Positions 27,797 to 36,973 of a stretch of 64,000 nucleotides of DNA are shown piece after piece. Position 1 is the first letter of the stretch. Every line of letters begins with the position of its first letter. The stretch lies in NCBI RefSeq assembly GCF_018918005.1, contig NZ_JAHLPR010000019.1, forward strand, positions 33,355 through 97,354, in the 5' to 3' direction. The notes under the pieces were generated by a model that saw only the letters and a list, made by a program, of their open reading frames with translations, was not told the origin of the DNA and searched no databases. This stretch comes from Paenibacillus sp. MSJ-34 (lineage in GTDB: Bacteria > Bacillota > Bacilli > Paenibacillales > Paenibacillaceae). Both the position numbers and the translations under genes were made by a program.

Positions 27797-29041
27797 TTAC
27801 AGCAGCTCGTCTGCAAGCCGCGCGAGCGGCACGAACCGTTGCTCTCCGGTCGCCATCGATTTCAGCGCGATTTCTCCTCGAGCCAGTTCGTCCTCGCCCA
27901 AAATCGCGGTATATCGCGCTTGCATGCGATCGGCCGATTTCATCTGGGCTTTCATCTTGCGGCCCAAATAATCCTTCTCCGCGGCGACGCCGCGCTTGCG
28001 CAGGTCGAACAGCAGCTTGACCGCTTCTTGCTCGGCTTGCTCGCCGAGAGCAATGATATAGACGTCGAGCGGATTTACCAGCGGCAAGGAGGCTTCTTGT
28101 TTTTCCAAAATAAGCAGTACCCGTTCCAGTCCGATTCCTAAACCGATTCCGGGCTGGTCCGGCCCGCCGACATCGCCGACAAGGCCGTTGTAACGTCCGC
28201 CGCCGCCGATCGTGTCGATCGCTCCGATTCCTTGCGCTTTATATTCGAACGCCGTATGCGTGTAATAATCGAGGCCGCGTACTAGACGCGTATTCACGAC
28301 AAACGGGATTTCCATCGCCTGCAAATATTGCAGCACTGTTTGGAAATGCGCGGTGCATTCTTCATCCAGGCTGTCCAATATCGACGGAGCGTCCGCAAAA
28401 TAAGCTTGATCGGTTTTGCAATCGAGCACTCGAAGCGGATTGCGTTCGATGCGAGATTGGCAATCTTTGCAAAGTTTGTCCCGCATCGGATTCAAGAAAT
28501 CGAGCAGCTTCTGGCGGTATGCCGTCCGGCTTGCCGGATTTCCGACCGAATTGATCTCCACCTTGACGTCTTTCAATCCGATTTCGGCATAAAATTGATA
28601 GCCAAGCGCGATGACTTCCGCATCGATGCTGGCTTCTTCCGCGCCGAACACTTCCACCCCGAACTGGTGGAACTGGCGCTGGCGTCCCGCCTGCGGACGC
28701 TCGTACCGGAACATCGGTCCGATATAGTACAGCTTGCTCATATCCGGCTCCCCGTACAGTTTGTTCTCAACAAAAGAACGTACGACTCCCGCCGTCCCTT
28801 CCGGACGGAGCGTCATACTGCGGTCGCCTTTGTCGCGGAACGTATACATTTCTTTTTCGACAATATCCGTCGTCTCGCCGACGCCGCGCACAAACAGCTC
28901 GGTTTGTTCGAAAATCGGCGTGCGAATTTCCCGGTAATGAAAACGGCGGCATAAGTCCCGCGCTTTCTGTTCCACATACTGCCATCGCTCAACGGTACCC
29001 GGCAGCAAATCTTGCGTGCCCGTCGGTTTTTGGAAAGCCAT
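27797..29041 (-). CDS. hisS: Histidyl-tRNA synthetase
   Basis: This charges tRNA-His. It is 414 residues from ATG 29041, which has GGAGGG before it; the open frame reaches 29101 but that extension is not family-like. Motifs are GTQDLLPG at the start, RPEGTAGVVR, motif 2 (MFRYERPQAGRQRQFHQFG), the HisA loop LVRGLDYYTHTAFEY and motif 3 (GIGLGIGLERVLLIL), then the anticodon-binding domain. A T-box leader precedes it. Confidence 0.96.
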   Translation of the reverse strand: MAFQKPTGTQDLLPGTVERWQYVEQKARDLCRRFHYREIRTPIFEQTELFVRGVGETTDIVEKEMYTFRDKGDRSMTLRPEGTAGVVRSFVENKLYGEPDMSKLYYIGPMFRYERPQAGRQRQFHQFGVEVFGAEEASIDAEVIALGYQFYAEIGLKDVKVEINSVGNPASRTAYRQKLLDFLNPMRDKLCKDCQSRIERNPLRVLDCKTDQAYFADAPSILDSLDEECTAHFQTVLQYLQAMEIPFVVNTRLVRGLDYYTHTAFEYKAQGIGAIDTIGGGGRYNGLVGDVGGPDQPGIGLGIGLERVLLILEKQEASLPLVNPLDVYIIALGEQAEQEAVKLLFDLRKRGVAAEKDYLGRKMKAQMKSADRMQARYTAILGEDELARGEIALKSMATGEQRFVPLARLADELL

Positions 29042-29120
29042 TGGATTCCCTCCTGCAAACGTATTTATAATTAAGCGTTCAAAAAGCCAATCTTTCAGCA
29101 TGGACCTTTTGACCAGCCTC

Positions 29121-29448
29121 TTAAAATAAAAAAACTCCCGTTCCTGTTCATAACAGGGACGAGAGATTTATATGCGAAATCGCCCGTGGTGCCACCCACA
29201 TTCCGGACCGTCGCCTCAGTGTCAAAACTTCAGACAGCCGTCCGCTCAAACGGTTAACGCCCGCAACACGCGTACGGTTACTGACCGGAGGACATGGACG
29301 AATGTCCGCGGAAGTTCACCGCAAGTTCTCGGGGAGGTCTTTCCTTCGTCCGGCATAAGGATCTTTACAGCCTGCGAGATCCCTCTCTGCATATGCGGGT
29401 GCGAGCTACTCTTTCCCTTCATCGAATCCATTGATAAAACTATATATT
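29121..29448 (-). promoter_or_regulatory. T-box riboswitch leader of hisS-aspS
   Basis: The T-box antiterminator core TGGGTGGCACCACGGGC is at about 29198-29182 on the minus strand. The terminator stem runs from 29165 to 29135 (CTCTCG...CGGGAG around CCTGTT/AACAGG) and is followed by a T-rich run to 29121. The leader is about 320 bases, long enough for Stem I with an AGAGAGG-type element near 29380. I could not assign the specifier codon by eye; the gene order predicts histidine. Confidence 0.92.
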
Positions 29449-29453
29449 TCAAG

Positions 29454-29482
29454 ATTGTAACGCTGTTAGCGAACAAAGTCAA
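29454..29482 (-). promoter_or_regulatory. Sigma-A promoter of the hisS leader
   Basis: On the minus strand TTGACT (29482-29477) is followed by a 17-base spacer and TACAAT (29459-29454). Transcription would start near 29447, at the head of the T-box. Confidence 0.88.
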
Positions 29483-29518
29483 GAGAGTGGAACGGAGCGT
29501 TTTATTGTAAAAGGGCAG

Positions 29519-29545
29519 AAAAAAACCTACAAATCACGTTGTAGG
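29519..29545 (-). terminator. Terminator after hemZ
   Basis: On the minus strand CCTACAA pairs with TTGTAGG across a short loop (29545-29526), followed by seven T residues. It lies about 135 bases past the hemZ stop; the bases between show no other feature. Confidence 0.85.
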
Positions 29546-29679
29546 TCCAAAGAGTATATATTAAAAAAGGGGGTCATGTCTGTTATTATAGACTGGCAAT
29601 GTTAGAGTAATATTGAAATCATGTTACAGTTATATTACAAAAAATAAAGCGTTTCATTCCGATAGTTTTGCCTCTCGTT

Positions 29680-31212
29680 TTACGATTTCGTTCCGAACAA
29701 TTGCTCCAAAATTTCAATTTTCGCCTTCGTATAATGTTCATAGTTATCGTTGTACGCTTTCGGCTCCTTCGGGTTGGCGAAGCGGCTGATCGCGCCGGTG
29801 GACGGATCGACCCATTTGCTGGCGGCCCCGCATCCCAGCCCGATGATCGTCTGCATTTCTTCCATAATCAAAATATTATAAAGACTCTCTTGTCCGGGTA
29901 TGGCATAGCCGACGTTCTCCAAGTTTCCTAAAATATTTTTTTGCCTGTACAAGTAGTAAGGGACGTATCCATGAAGCTTGGTCCATCGCTCGGCTTCCCG
30001 CATCATGCTCTCGATTTCGCTCCGGCCGGCCACCGTATATTTGCCGTCTCCGCGATGCTTGGTCATTTCCGAAGCTTTCTTGAAGGACAGCGTATGCACC
30101 GTCAGCGACTCCGGCATCAGCTTCTCCGTTTCGGCGAGCGTATGCTTGAACTCCGCTATCCCTTCGCCCGGCAAGCCGATAATCAGGTCCATATTAATAT
30201 TGTTCATGCCGGCTTCGCGCGCCAGCCAAAATTTATCGACCGTCTCTTCGACCGAATGATGCCTTCCGATGATATCGAGCGTTTCCTGCGTATACGACTG
30301 CGGATTGATGCTGATCCGGTCGATGTTCCATTTGTTCAGAACGGCAAGCTTTTCGGGCGTAATCGTGTCGGGGCGTCCGGCCTCGACCGTTATTTCGCGA
30401 ATGCGGTCCGCATACGGAAACGAAGAATGCAGCTCCTCATATAGCATATCCATTTCTTCCGCCGTAATGCTGGTAGGCGTACCGCCTCCGAAATAGACCG
30501 TCGTGACGCTTATTCCCCGTTCTCTCAGCCAGCGGCCGATTTCCCGCATTTCATAATGAAGCCCGCCGAGAAACGAGTGAACCGACCCTTGGCGGCCGTT
30601 AATGTCATAAGCGGGAAACGTACAGTAGGCGCATTTGGTCGGACAGAACGGAATCCCGATGTAAATGCTGACTTCGTTCTTCAGCGCGTATAAATCGGGA
30701 ATCATCGTCAGTTGCCGATCGACGATTTGCTGCATCAGTTCGATTTTGCCGCGATCAACCAAATATTGTTCGCGCAGCGTCCGATGGGCGTTCTCCTTCG
30801 AAAGCCCTTGCTGCAGAGCGCCATGCAATAGCTTGGTCGGGCGTATGCCCGTCAGTATGCCCCAAGGCTGCACAATTCCCGTATATTGCTGCAGAACGTG
30901 AAGCAGCACATGGCACATCGCTTGTTTCACATGTTTGCGCACCGCTTCGTCATCTTCCTTCGCTTCCGTCGTTCTGGTATGGGAAGCGGTGAACCGCCGT
31001 CTCTCGGCTTCAACGTCCAACGCAGCGGCAGCTTCGAGCCTTCCCCCTCCTGTACGCTCGTACATAAGGGCGATTGTCATATCCGATTTTTCGCTGTCGT
31101 TTGTGTGTTCGGGAGTTACGACGTTAACTTCCGCTTCTTCGAAAAACAAATGAACGATGTTGGAAAACGTTCGTTCGAATGCAGATTCGCGGGTTACAAT
31201 GTCGATCCGCAT
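29680..31212 (-). CDS. hemZ: Coproporphyrinogen dehydrogenase-like radical SAM protein HemZ
   Basis: This radical SAM protein of the HemN/HemZ family, 510 residues, is associated with oxygen-independent haem synthesis, though its exact reaction in Firmicutes is unsettled. The iron-sulfur motif is C190, C194 and C197 in GIPFCPTKCAYCTFPAY, followed by TTVYFGGGTPTS and the LPGEGIAEFKHTL block. About 170 N-terminal residues precede the radical SAM core, as in B. subtilis HemZ. It lies upstream of the hisS leader and has its own terminator. Confidence 0.92.
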   Translation of the reverse strand: MRIDIVTRESAFERTFSNIVHLFFEEAEVNVVTPEHTNDSEKSDMTIALMYERTGGGRLEAAAALDVEAERRRFTASHTRTTEAKEDDEAVRKHVKQAMCHVLLHVLQQYTGIVQPWGILTGIRPTKLLHGALQQGLSKENAHRTLREQYLVDRGKIELMQQIVDRQLTMIPDLYALKNEVSIYIGIPFCPTKCAYCTFPAYDINGRQGSVHSFLGGLHYEMREIGRWLRERGISVTTVYFGGGTPTSITAEEMDMLYEELHSSFPYADRIREITVEAGRPDTITPEKLAVLNKWNIDRISINPQSYTQETLDIIGRHHSVEETVDKFWLAREAGMNNINMDLIIGLPGEGIAEFKHTLAETEKLMPESLTVHTLSFKKASEMTKHRGDGKYTVAGRSEIESMMREAERWTKLHGYVPYYLYRQKNILGNLENVGYAIPGQESLYNILIMEEMQTIIGLGCGAASKWVDPSTGAISRFANPKEPKAYNDNYEHYTKAKIEILEQLFGTKS

Positions 31213-31293
31213 CGCTTACACCTCCCTTCTCGTTAGCAGCGGCCGGCATATAGGACCGCTAACTGTCGCGTACCTCTCTTCCTTAAAGGCCCG

Positions 31294-31455
31294 TCAATCG
31301 CTGCGTCGCCCCCGCAGTGGCGGGCGGCATCGGAATTCGGCCGCAAATTCGACTTCCGCCTCTCCCCGCGTCATGTTCAACGCTTCATGCAAATCGTTAT
31401 TCAACATGCGATTGACCGTTTGCCGTATGACGATCTCTTTCGTCGATTGTCGCAT
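31294..31455 (-). CDS. Hypothetical small protein, 53 residues
   Basis: This short frame starts at ATG 31455, with AAGGAG 10 bases upstream, and ends 81 bases before hemZ. The product is mostly helical by appearance (MRQSTKEIVIRQTVNRML, then NNDLHEALNMTRGEAEVEFA) with a basic C-terminus. I recognise no family. The good ribosome binding site and the position on the hemZ strand favour a real gene; the short length keeps confidence moderate. Confidence 0.5.
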   Translation of the reverse strand: MRQSTKEIVIRQTVNRMLNNDLHEALNMTRGEAEVEFAAEFRCRPPLRGRRSD

Positions 31456-31600
31456 CTTTCTCGCTCCTTGCAGCACTTGTCGGAAATGTTGTGATGGCGC
31501 GTTGAGCAATGCCAAAGAGCCATTGTCACCGATTATTTTCCGCAAGGGTCCGATAAAATATGACCGGGGAATGTATGAAGATGCCACATTTGAAGTTTAA

Positions 31601-31624
31601 ACGACATCAAGAACGACATCAAGA
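31601..31624. repeat. Two perfect tandem copies of a 12-base unit
   Basis: The unit ACGACATCAAGA occurs at 31601-31612 and 31613-31624, followed by a partial, decayed copy. It lies in the 280-base divergent region between the small gene and the MFS gene of the carbamoyltransferase cluster. Confidence 0.6.
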
Positions 31625-31651
31625 TCAAAATCAACGAATGGGACCGATTAT

Positions 31652-31716
31652 GTTTAATATAAACTTTGGCGAATAATGAGCGGAAAGATTACAAATATTA
31701 GCTTATGAAATTAAGC
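31652..31716 (+). promoter_or_regulatory. Two small inverted repeats upstream of the carbamoyltransferase cluster
   Basis: GTTTA/TAAAC (31652-31664) and GCTTA/TAAGC (31701-31716, 6-base spacer) lie within 85 bases upstream of the MFS start. They are possible operator sites. No convincing -35/-10 pair is visible in this stretch, and no regulator gene is adjacent. Confidence 0.3.
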
Positions 31717-31736
31717 CGAAACGGAGAGAATTTGCC

Positions 31737-32999
31737 ATGCAAAAAACGATAGAGAAATCGTTCAATTCAACGCCGCCAAAGACCGGGATGCCTTATTATT
31801 GGAAGGTTATTCTCGTCTTTACGCTCGGCTGGGTATTCATGTATGCCGACCGTACCATTCTCAATCCCGTCATGCCTATTCTGGCGCGAGAATTCGGCAT
31901 CAACAACGCTCAACTTGGTTTGATCAATAGTGTTTTCTTTCTCGCTTATGCGATTTTGCAGATTCCGTCGGGAACGCTTGGCGACCGGTTGGGGCGCAAG
32001 AACGTACTTGTTCCCGGTTATATTCTGTTCGGCATCTCGACCGCTTTCACCGGGATCGTCAATTCCTTCTTTTTGCTGCTCATCGCCCGGATCGTGACCG
32101 GCATTGGCGAAGGGACGTATTACGGCCCGCAATACGCTTTGTCGTCCGAAGCCATTCCCGAGAGGGTACGCACGGTTGGAACGGCGGTCATTAACAGCGG
32201 ACAAGCGATCGGCATCTCGCTAGGCTATATTACAGCCAGCACGTTAACGTTGGAGAACGGTTGGAGTTGGAGAATCCCGTTTTACATTATGGCCTTTCCG
32301 ACTGTGATCACCGCGCTTTTAATTTGGTTTGTCATCAAGGAGAAGCCGCGCAAGCTGAATGTCGAAGCCCGGGGAACGGAAGCGAACAAGGGGGACGTTC
32401 GAAAGACCTCCATGTTTTCGTTGTTTAGAAACCGAAATCTTGCGCTCACCTTTGTGATGGTTTTCTGCTCGCTCTACGGATTTTTCGCGATTCTTACCTG
32501 GCTTCCGCAATATTTGCAGACCGAACGGGGGTATCAAGGAAGCGATGTCGGCTTCATTTCTTCGCTCGTACCTTGGGCTTCAATCCCCGGAGCGCTGTTC
32601 TTCGGCTATTTATCGGACCGGTTCGGAAGACGCAAACCGCTGGTTTATGTGCTGGTACCCATCGCTGCCCTGTCCATTTATTTGGTCGTTTATACGCAAA
32701 GCGCCGCCGCCATGATGTTCGCCTTAATCGTTTACGGTTTAACCGGCAAACTGGCGCTCGATCCCGTACTCGTCGCGTTTGTAGCGGATAACGCTCCCAA
32801 GGAAGCGTACAGCACCGCGTTCGGTCTATATAATTTTATCGGAATGAGCTCTTCGATCCTCGCTCCTTACATTACGGGATACCTAGTGGACCAAACGGGC
32901 AGCATGCGGTCCGGCTTTTTTCTGGCCATGATTTTGCTGTTTGTCGGTCTGGCGGCGATGATTTTCACTCATGAAAAACCAAGAACGAAAACGGCCTGA
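31737..32999 (+). CDS. MFS transporter heading the oxamate carbamoyltransferase cluster
   Basis: This 420-residue, 12-helix carrier is of the anion:cation symporter-like MFS type. Motif A is in GTLGDRLGRKNVL, repeated in the second half as GYLSDRFGRRKPL, and RIVTGIGEGTYYGPQYAL is typical of carboxylate carriers. ATG 31737 has GGAGAG upstream. It lies 33 bases before fdrA on the same strand, so it probably imports the cluster's substrate (oxalurate, allantoate or a related ureido acid). That substrate is an inference from context. Confidence 0.85.
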   Translation: MQKTIEKSFNSTPPKTGMPYYWKVILVFTLGWVFMYADRTILNPVMPILAREFGINNAQLGLINSVFFLAYAILQIPSGTLGDRLGRKNVLVPGYILFGISTAFTGIVNSFFLLLIARIVTGIGEGTYYGPQYALSSEAIPERVRTVGTAVINSGQAIGISLGYITASTLTLENGWSWRIPFYIMAFPTVITALLIWFVIKEKPRKLNVEARGTEANKGDVRKTSMFSLFRNRNLALTFVMVFCSLYGFFAILTWLPQYLQTERGYQGSDVGFISSLVPWASIPGALFFGYLSDRFGRRKPLVYVLVPIAALSIYLVVYTQSAAAMMFALIVYGLTGKLALDPVLVAFVADNAPKEAYSTAFGLYNFIGMSSSILAPYITGYLVDQTGSMRSGFFLAMILLFVGLAAMIFTHEKPRTKTA

Positions 33000-33032
33000 C
33001 GATTCGGGCCGCAATACGAAAGGAAGATTGCC

Positions 33033-34787
33033 GTGCTTAAAACCATCATTAAAGAAAACGTTTATCAGGACTCGGTCAGCTTAATGCTCCTCACGAACAA
33101 GTTGTCCGTCATGGAAGGCATCAACCGCATTTCGGTCATGATGGGCACACCCGCCAATTTGGATATCTTCCGCAACACCGGTTTATACACTGCCGATTTG
33201 GATCGGGCCAAACCAAATGATATATGCATCGTGATCGACACGGAGCACCCGGAGAAAGCGACGGAAGTGCTGAACGAGATCGATTTTTTTCTGAAAAACC
33301 AAGCGCTCGCCGGCGCAAAAAACGATTACGACAAAGTCCGCACATGGGATCGGGCCATGCAACTGCTGCCTGACGCCAATCTGGCGCTCTTGTCTATTCC
33401 GGGCGAATATGTCGCGGGGGAGGCGCATAAAGCGTTGGACAAAGGGCTTCACGTTTTTATTTTCAGCGACAATGTGCCCGAGGCCGACGAACTGGAACTG
33501 AAACGGAAGGCGAAGGAGAAAGGATTGCTCGTTATGGGACCCGACTGCGGGACAGGGATATTATCCGGGGTTCCTATCGCCTTCGCCAATGTCGTAAACA
33601 CGGGGAAAATCGGGATCGCGGGAGCGTCCGGCACCGGTATTCAAGAGGTTTCCACAATCATAGACAGATTAGGCGGCGGGGTTAGCCATGCGATCGGCAC
33701 CGGCGGGCGCGACCTGAGTCAATCGATCGGCGCTCTCACCATGATGGACGGCATTGCCGCATTGGAGGCCGACGCGAACACCGAATTAATCGTCGTTATT
33801 TCCAAGCCGCCCGCTCCCGAGGTGAAAAATCAAGTTACGGCTCTTCTAAAGTCGCTCTCCAAGCCCTCGGTCGCCGTCTTCACGGGCGATAAACCGGCGG
33901 AACCGGAAGGAAACGTACGTTATGCCTATACTTTGGAAGAAACGGCGGTCATGGCCGTGCAGCTCGCATACGGTAAAACGGCTGCGCCGCCCGAAAGTTT
34001 GGGGAGTGCCGCCAACGAGGATCGTTCGTTGCTCCCTTCCCAATCGTATATCAAGGGATTATATTCGGGAGGCACCCTGGCGACGGAAGCCGCGATGCTC
34101 GTGCGCGAAGCGTTCGGCATCCCCGCTTCGCTGAAGCATGAAGAGGGCTATATTTTCAAAGATCAAGGGCATGAAATTATCGACCTCGGCGACGATATTT
34201 ATACGAAAGGGCGGCCGCATCCGATGATCGATCCGACCACCCGTAAGGAGAAAATCGGCAGTATGGCGAAAGATCCCAACACGGCGGTTATTTTGTTCGA
34301 CATCGTATTGGGTTACGGTTCCCATGCCGATATGGCAGGGGAACTGATTCCTTCCATTCGGGAAGCTCGGGCGCGCGCTTCCGCGGAAGGAAGAACCGTT
34401 CACTTCGTTTGCTCCGTCTGCGGGACCGATCAAGATCCGCAAAATTACGGGGAACAAAAACGAAAGCTCGAAGAAGCCGGCGTTATTGTCGAATCCAGCA
34501 ACGTGAAAGCCGTCAAGCGGGCGCTTGATATCGTCGGCAAACCTTTGCCATCTGTATCCGCACCTCCCGCCGAGGCTGCGGCCGCGCAGCAGGGGGCCGC
34601 AGCCGCGCCGAACGTGCCGGAAGCGACGGCCAAGCTATTATCCGGCAAGCCGCGCGTGATCAATCTGGGCCTGGCGAGCTTTGCGGACACGATCCATCGG
34701 TACGAAGGGAAAGTCGTCCAATTCGACTGGCGTCCGGTAGCGGGCGGCAATAAAAAACTAGCCGATATTTTGTCCAAATTAAAATAA
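33033..34787 (+). CDS. allF: Oxamate carbamoyltransferase subunit AllF (FdrA, acyl-CoA synthetase-like)
   Basis: This FdrA family protein of 584 residues is built like a succinyl-CoA ligase alpha chain: the NAD-like CoA-binding part (VMGPDCGTGILSGVPIAFANVV, GIAGASGTGIQEVSTIIDRLGGGVSHAIGTGGRDLS) and a second flavodoxin-like part (ILFDIVLGYGSHADMAGEL). In E. coli FdrA, YlbE and YlbF form oxamate carbamoyltransferase, which phosphorolyses oxalurate to oxamate and carbamoyl phosphate. An alanine-rich linker (about 512-534) precedes the C-terminal domain. The start is GTG 33033 behind AAAGGAAG. The DUF1116 gene follows by 23 bases. Confidence 0.88.
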   Translation: MLKTIIKENVYQDSVSLMLLTNKLSVMEGINRISVMMGTPANLDIFRNTGLYTADLDRAKPNDICIVIDTEHPEKATEVLNEIDFFLKNQALAGAKNDYDKVRTWDRAMQLLPDANLALLSIPGEYVAGEAHKALDKGLHVFIFSDNVPEADELELKRKAKEKGLLVMGPDCGTGILSGVPIAFANVVNTGKIGIAGASGTGIQEVSTIIDRLGGGVSHAIGTGGRDLSQSIGALTMMDGIAALEADANTELIVVISKPPAPEVKNQVTALLKSLSKPSVAVFTGDKPAEPEGNVRYAYTLEETAVMAVQLAYGKTAAPPESLGSAANEDRSLLPSQSYIKGLYSGGTLATEAAMLVREAFGIPASLKHEEGYIFKDQGHEIIDLGDDIYTKGRPHPMIDPTTRKEKIGSMAKDPNTAVILFDIVLGYGSHADMAGELIPSIREARARASAEGRTVHFVCSVCGTDQDPQNYGEQKRKLEEAGVIVESSNVKAVKRALDIVGKPLPSVSAPPAEAAAAQQGAAAAPNVPEATAKLLSGKPRVINLGLASFADTIHRYEGKVVQFDWRPVAGGNKKLADILSKLK

Positions 34788-34810
34788 CGACCCATGAAGG
34801 AGAACGTAAT

Positions 34811-36070
34811 ATGTACAATACGATTGACGAAGCCAACGGGGCGGTCGTTGAGAAAATAGCCAACGCACAGCCGTTTCTGATCGACGTTGTTCCCGCCAAA
34901 ACCGTTATTGACGAGTTGAACGGCCGAACGCTGCTTCATGCCGGCCCGCCCATCGAGTGGCAGGATATGACAGGGCCGATGAAGGGTTCGTGTATCGGCG
35001 CGCTGCTGTTCGAAGGTTGGGCCGCAACGGAAGACGAAGCCAAGAGAATGCTGGAGGGCGGAGAAATCCGGTTCGTCCCTTGCCACCATGTGAACGCCGT
35101 CGGGCCGATGGGCGGAATTACATCGGCCAGTATGCCCGTCCTTGTGGTAGAGAACCGCACGGAAGGCAACAGGGCATACTGCAACCTGAACGAAGGGATC
35201 GGCAAGGTACTGCGCTTCGGCGCCTATAGCGAGGAAGTGATCGACCGCCTTCGTTGGATTCGCGACGTTCTCGGTCCCGGCATGTCCAAAGCGTTGAAAG
35301 CTTCGGACGGCGGCATCAACCTGAATGTCGTCGTCGCCAAGGCGATTACGATGGGCGACGAGTTCCACCAACGGAACATTGCGGCCTCGCTGCTGTTGCT
35401 CAAAGAGTTGGCGCCGCTATTATTAGAGACCGATGTATCCGAAACGGACAAAAGAACGATTATCAAATTTTTGGCTGATACCGATCAATTTTTTCTCAAT
35501 GTGATGATGGCCGCGTGCAAGGCTGTCATGGACGGCGCGCGCACGATTCAAGCGGGCACGATCGTTACCGCCATGACCCGCAACGGCAAAGATTTCGGCA
35601 TTCGCGTCAGCGGGTTGGGCGATCGATGGTTTACCGCTCCTGTCAATACGCCGAAAGGATTGTTCTTTACCGGTTATTCGCAAGAAGACGCCAATCCGGA
35701 TATCGGGGACAGCGCTATTACCGAGACGTTCGGGGTCGGCGGGATGGCGATGATCGCCGCGCCGGGCGTCACCCGCTTCGTCGGCGCAGGCGGATTCGAA
35801 GACGCTTTGGCGATCAGTAATGAAATGGCGGAAATCTGTTTCGACCGGAACAGCAATCTCGCCGTTCCTACATGGAACTTCCAGGGGATCTGTCTCGGCA
35901 TCGATATCCGCAAAGTAATTGAAACGGGCATTACGCCTGTTATAAATACCGGCATCGCCCATAAAGAAGCGGGGATCGGACAGGTTGGGGCCGGTACGGT
36001 CAACGCCCCGCTCGCCTGCTTCGAGAAAGCGCTGGTCGCTCTGGCCGAGACGATGGGCGTTGCAGATTGA
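34811..36070 (+). CDS. allG: DUF1116 protein, oxamate carbamoyltransferase subunit AllG (YlbE-like)
   Basis: This 419-residue protein is of the DUF1116/YlbE family. Conserved blocks include LLHAGPPIEWQDMTGPMKGS, CHHVNAVGPMGGITSASMPV, NLNEGIGKVLRFG and GVTRFVGAGGFEDALAISNEM. It is the second subunit of the three-part oxamate carbamoyltransferase. ATG 34811 has AAGGAG upstream. The AllF, AllG, AllH, kinase order is the same as in E. coli, which strongly supports the assignment even though single-gene annotation would give only DUF names. Confidence 0.87.
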   Translation: MYNTIDEANGAVVEKIANAQPFLIDVVPAKTVIDELNGRTLLHAGPPIEWQDMTGPMKGSCIGALLFEGWAATEDEAKRMLEGGEIRFVPCHHVNAVGPMGGITSASMPVLVVENRTEGNRAYCNLNEGIGKVLRFGAYSEEVIDRLRWIRDVLGPGMSKALKASDGGINLNVVVAKAITMGDEFHQRNIAASLLLLKELAPLLLETDVSETDKRTIIKFLADTDQFFLNVMMAACKAVMDGARTIQAGTIVTAMTRNGKDFGIRVSGLGDRWFTAPVNTPKGLFFTGYSQEDANPDIGDSAITETFGVGGMAMIAAPGVTRFVGAGGFEDALAISNEMAEICFDRNSNLAVPTWNFQGICLGIDIRKVIETGITPVINTGIAHKEAGIGQVGAGTVNAPLACFEKALVALAETMGVAD

Positions 36071-36073
36071 CCT

Positions 36074-36973
36074 ATGTCCGTCGTTCAAGGAGAGGCCTAT
36101 AGCCCGAATGTCCCGCTTCTGCTTGAACGGAATCGTTCCGGGACGGTACACAGCCTGTTCCGGAACGGGATCAATATCCGTGTGGGACAGAGGCTTGTTT
36201 TTATCGGGACCGCTCTGAGCGGGCAACTGCCGTTTGCAGTTCATATAGACCGCCGTTCCGTCGATCGTATCGCGTATCGGCTCCATCCCTCCGGTCCCGT
36301 ACTTTTGGAATACCGGCAACAGGAGCTCAGGCTTATTACCTGCAACGTTACAATCCGGTTGGATCATGCCCGGACCTTCTCCAATACGCTGCGCGACTTT
36401 CGCGGCGACGGCGACATATCCGCCAATCTCCGCAATTTCGCCGCCTTGCTCCGCACTTATTCCCAAAAGAGCGGATTCGGGTTAAGCCCAACTCAATTGA
36501 TGAGCATTCTGGAAAGCGAAACGGACAGGACGGAGTTGGGACAGACGCTTATTCGGTTTCGGGGTTCCTGGGACTGTCCCGATCCGCGACTGCGGTGGCA
36601 AACCATTCGGCCCCTCATCGGATACGGCGCCGGGCTGACTCCTGCGGGCGACGATTTTTTTATCGGGGCTCTGGCCGCCGGATTGTATTCCGGGCGAGTT
36701 TCCCCTGTCGTTCTGCGGGAGCTCGCGGAACGGTTCGCCGAACGTCCCGGCCTGACGACCGACATCAGTTCGGAATATCTTCACTATGCCCTGAAGCGGC
36801 AATTCGGAACAAGCGTTTTGCAGATGCTGGACGCTTTGTTCAATGGACAAAGCGCCGATTTGGCCAAAGCCTTCAGCATACTGGCCGGCAGCGGACACAG
36901 TTCCGGAATCGATACCGCGCTTGGAATATACTGCGTTATTCATAATTTGCTAGAGGAGGCGGCCCCTTCATGA
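36074..36973 (+). CDS. allH: DUF2877 protein, oxamate carbamoyltransferase subunit AllH (YlbF-like)
   Basis: This 299-residue protein has the DUF2877 signature LIGYGAGLTPAGDDFFIGALAAGL in its second half and GSGHSSGIDTALGI near the end. It is the third subunit of the oxamate carbamoyltransferase complex. It begins 3 bases after the DUF1116 stop with only a weak ribosome binding site, so translational coupling is likely, and its stop overlaps the carbamate kinase ATG by 4 bases. Confidence 0.85.
   Translation: MSVVQGEAYSPNVPLLLERNRSGTVHSLFRNGINIRVGQRLVFIGTALSGQLPFAVHIDRRSVDRIAYRLHPSGPVLLEYRQQELRLITCNVTIRLDHARTFSNTLRDFRGDGDISANLRNFAALLRTYSQKSGFGLSPTQLMSILESETDRTELGQTLIRFRGSWDCPDPRLRWQTIRPLIGYGAGLTPAGDDFFIGALAAGLYSGRVSPVVLRELAERFAERPGLTTDISSEYLHYALKRQFGTSVLQMLDALFNGQSADLAKAFSILAGSGHSSGIDTALGIYCVIHNLLEEAAPS

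Noticed and set aside
34445..35371. A 308-codon minus-strand frame across the allF-allG junction
   Set aside because: It crosses two recognised genes on the opposite strand and resembles no family.
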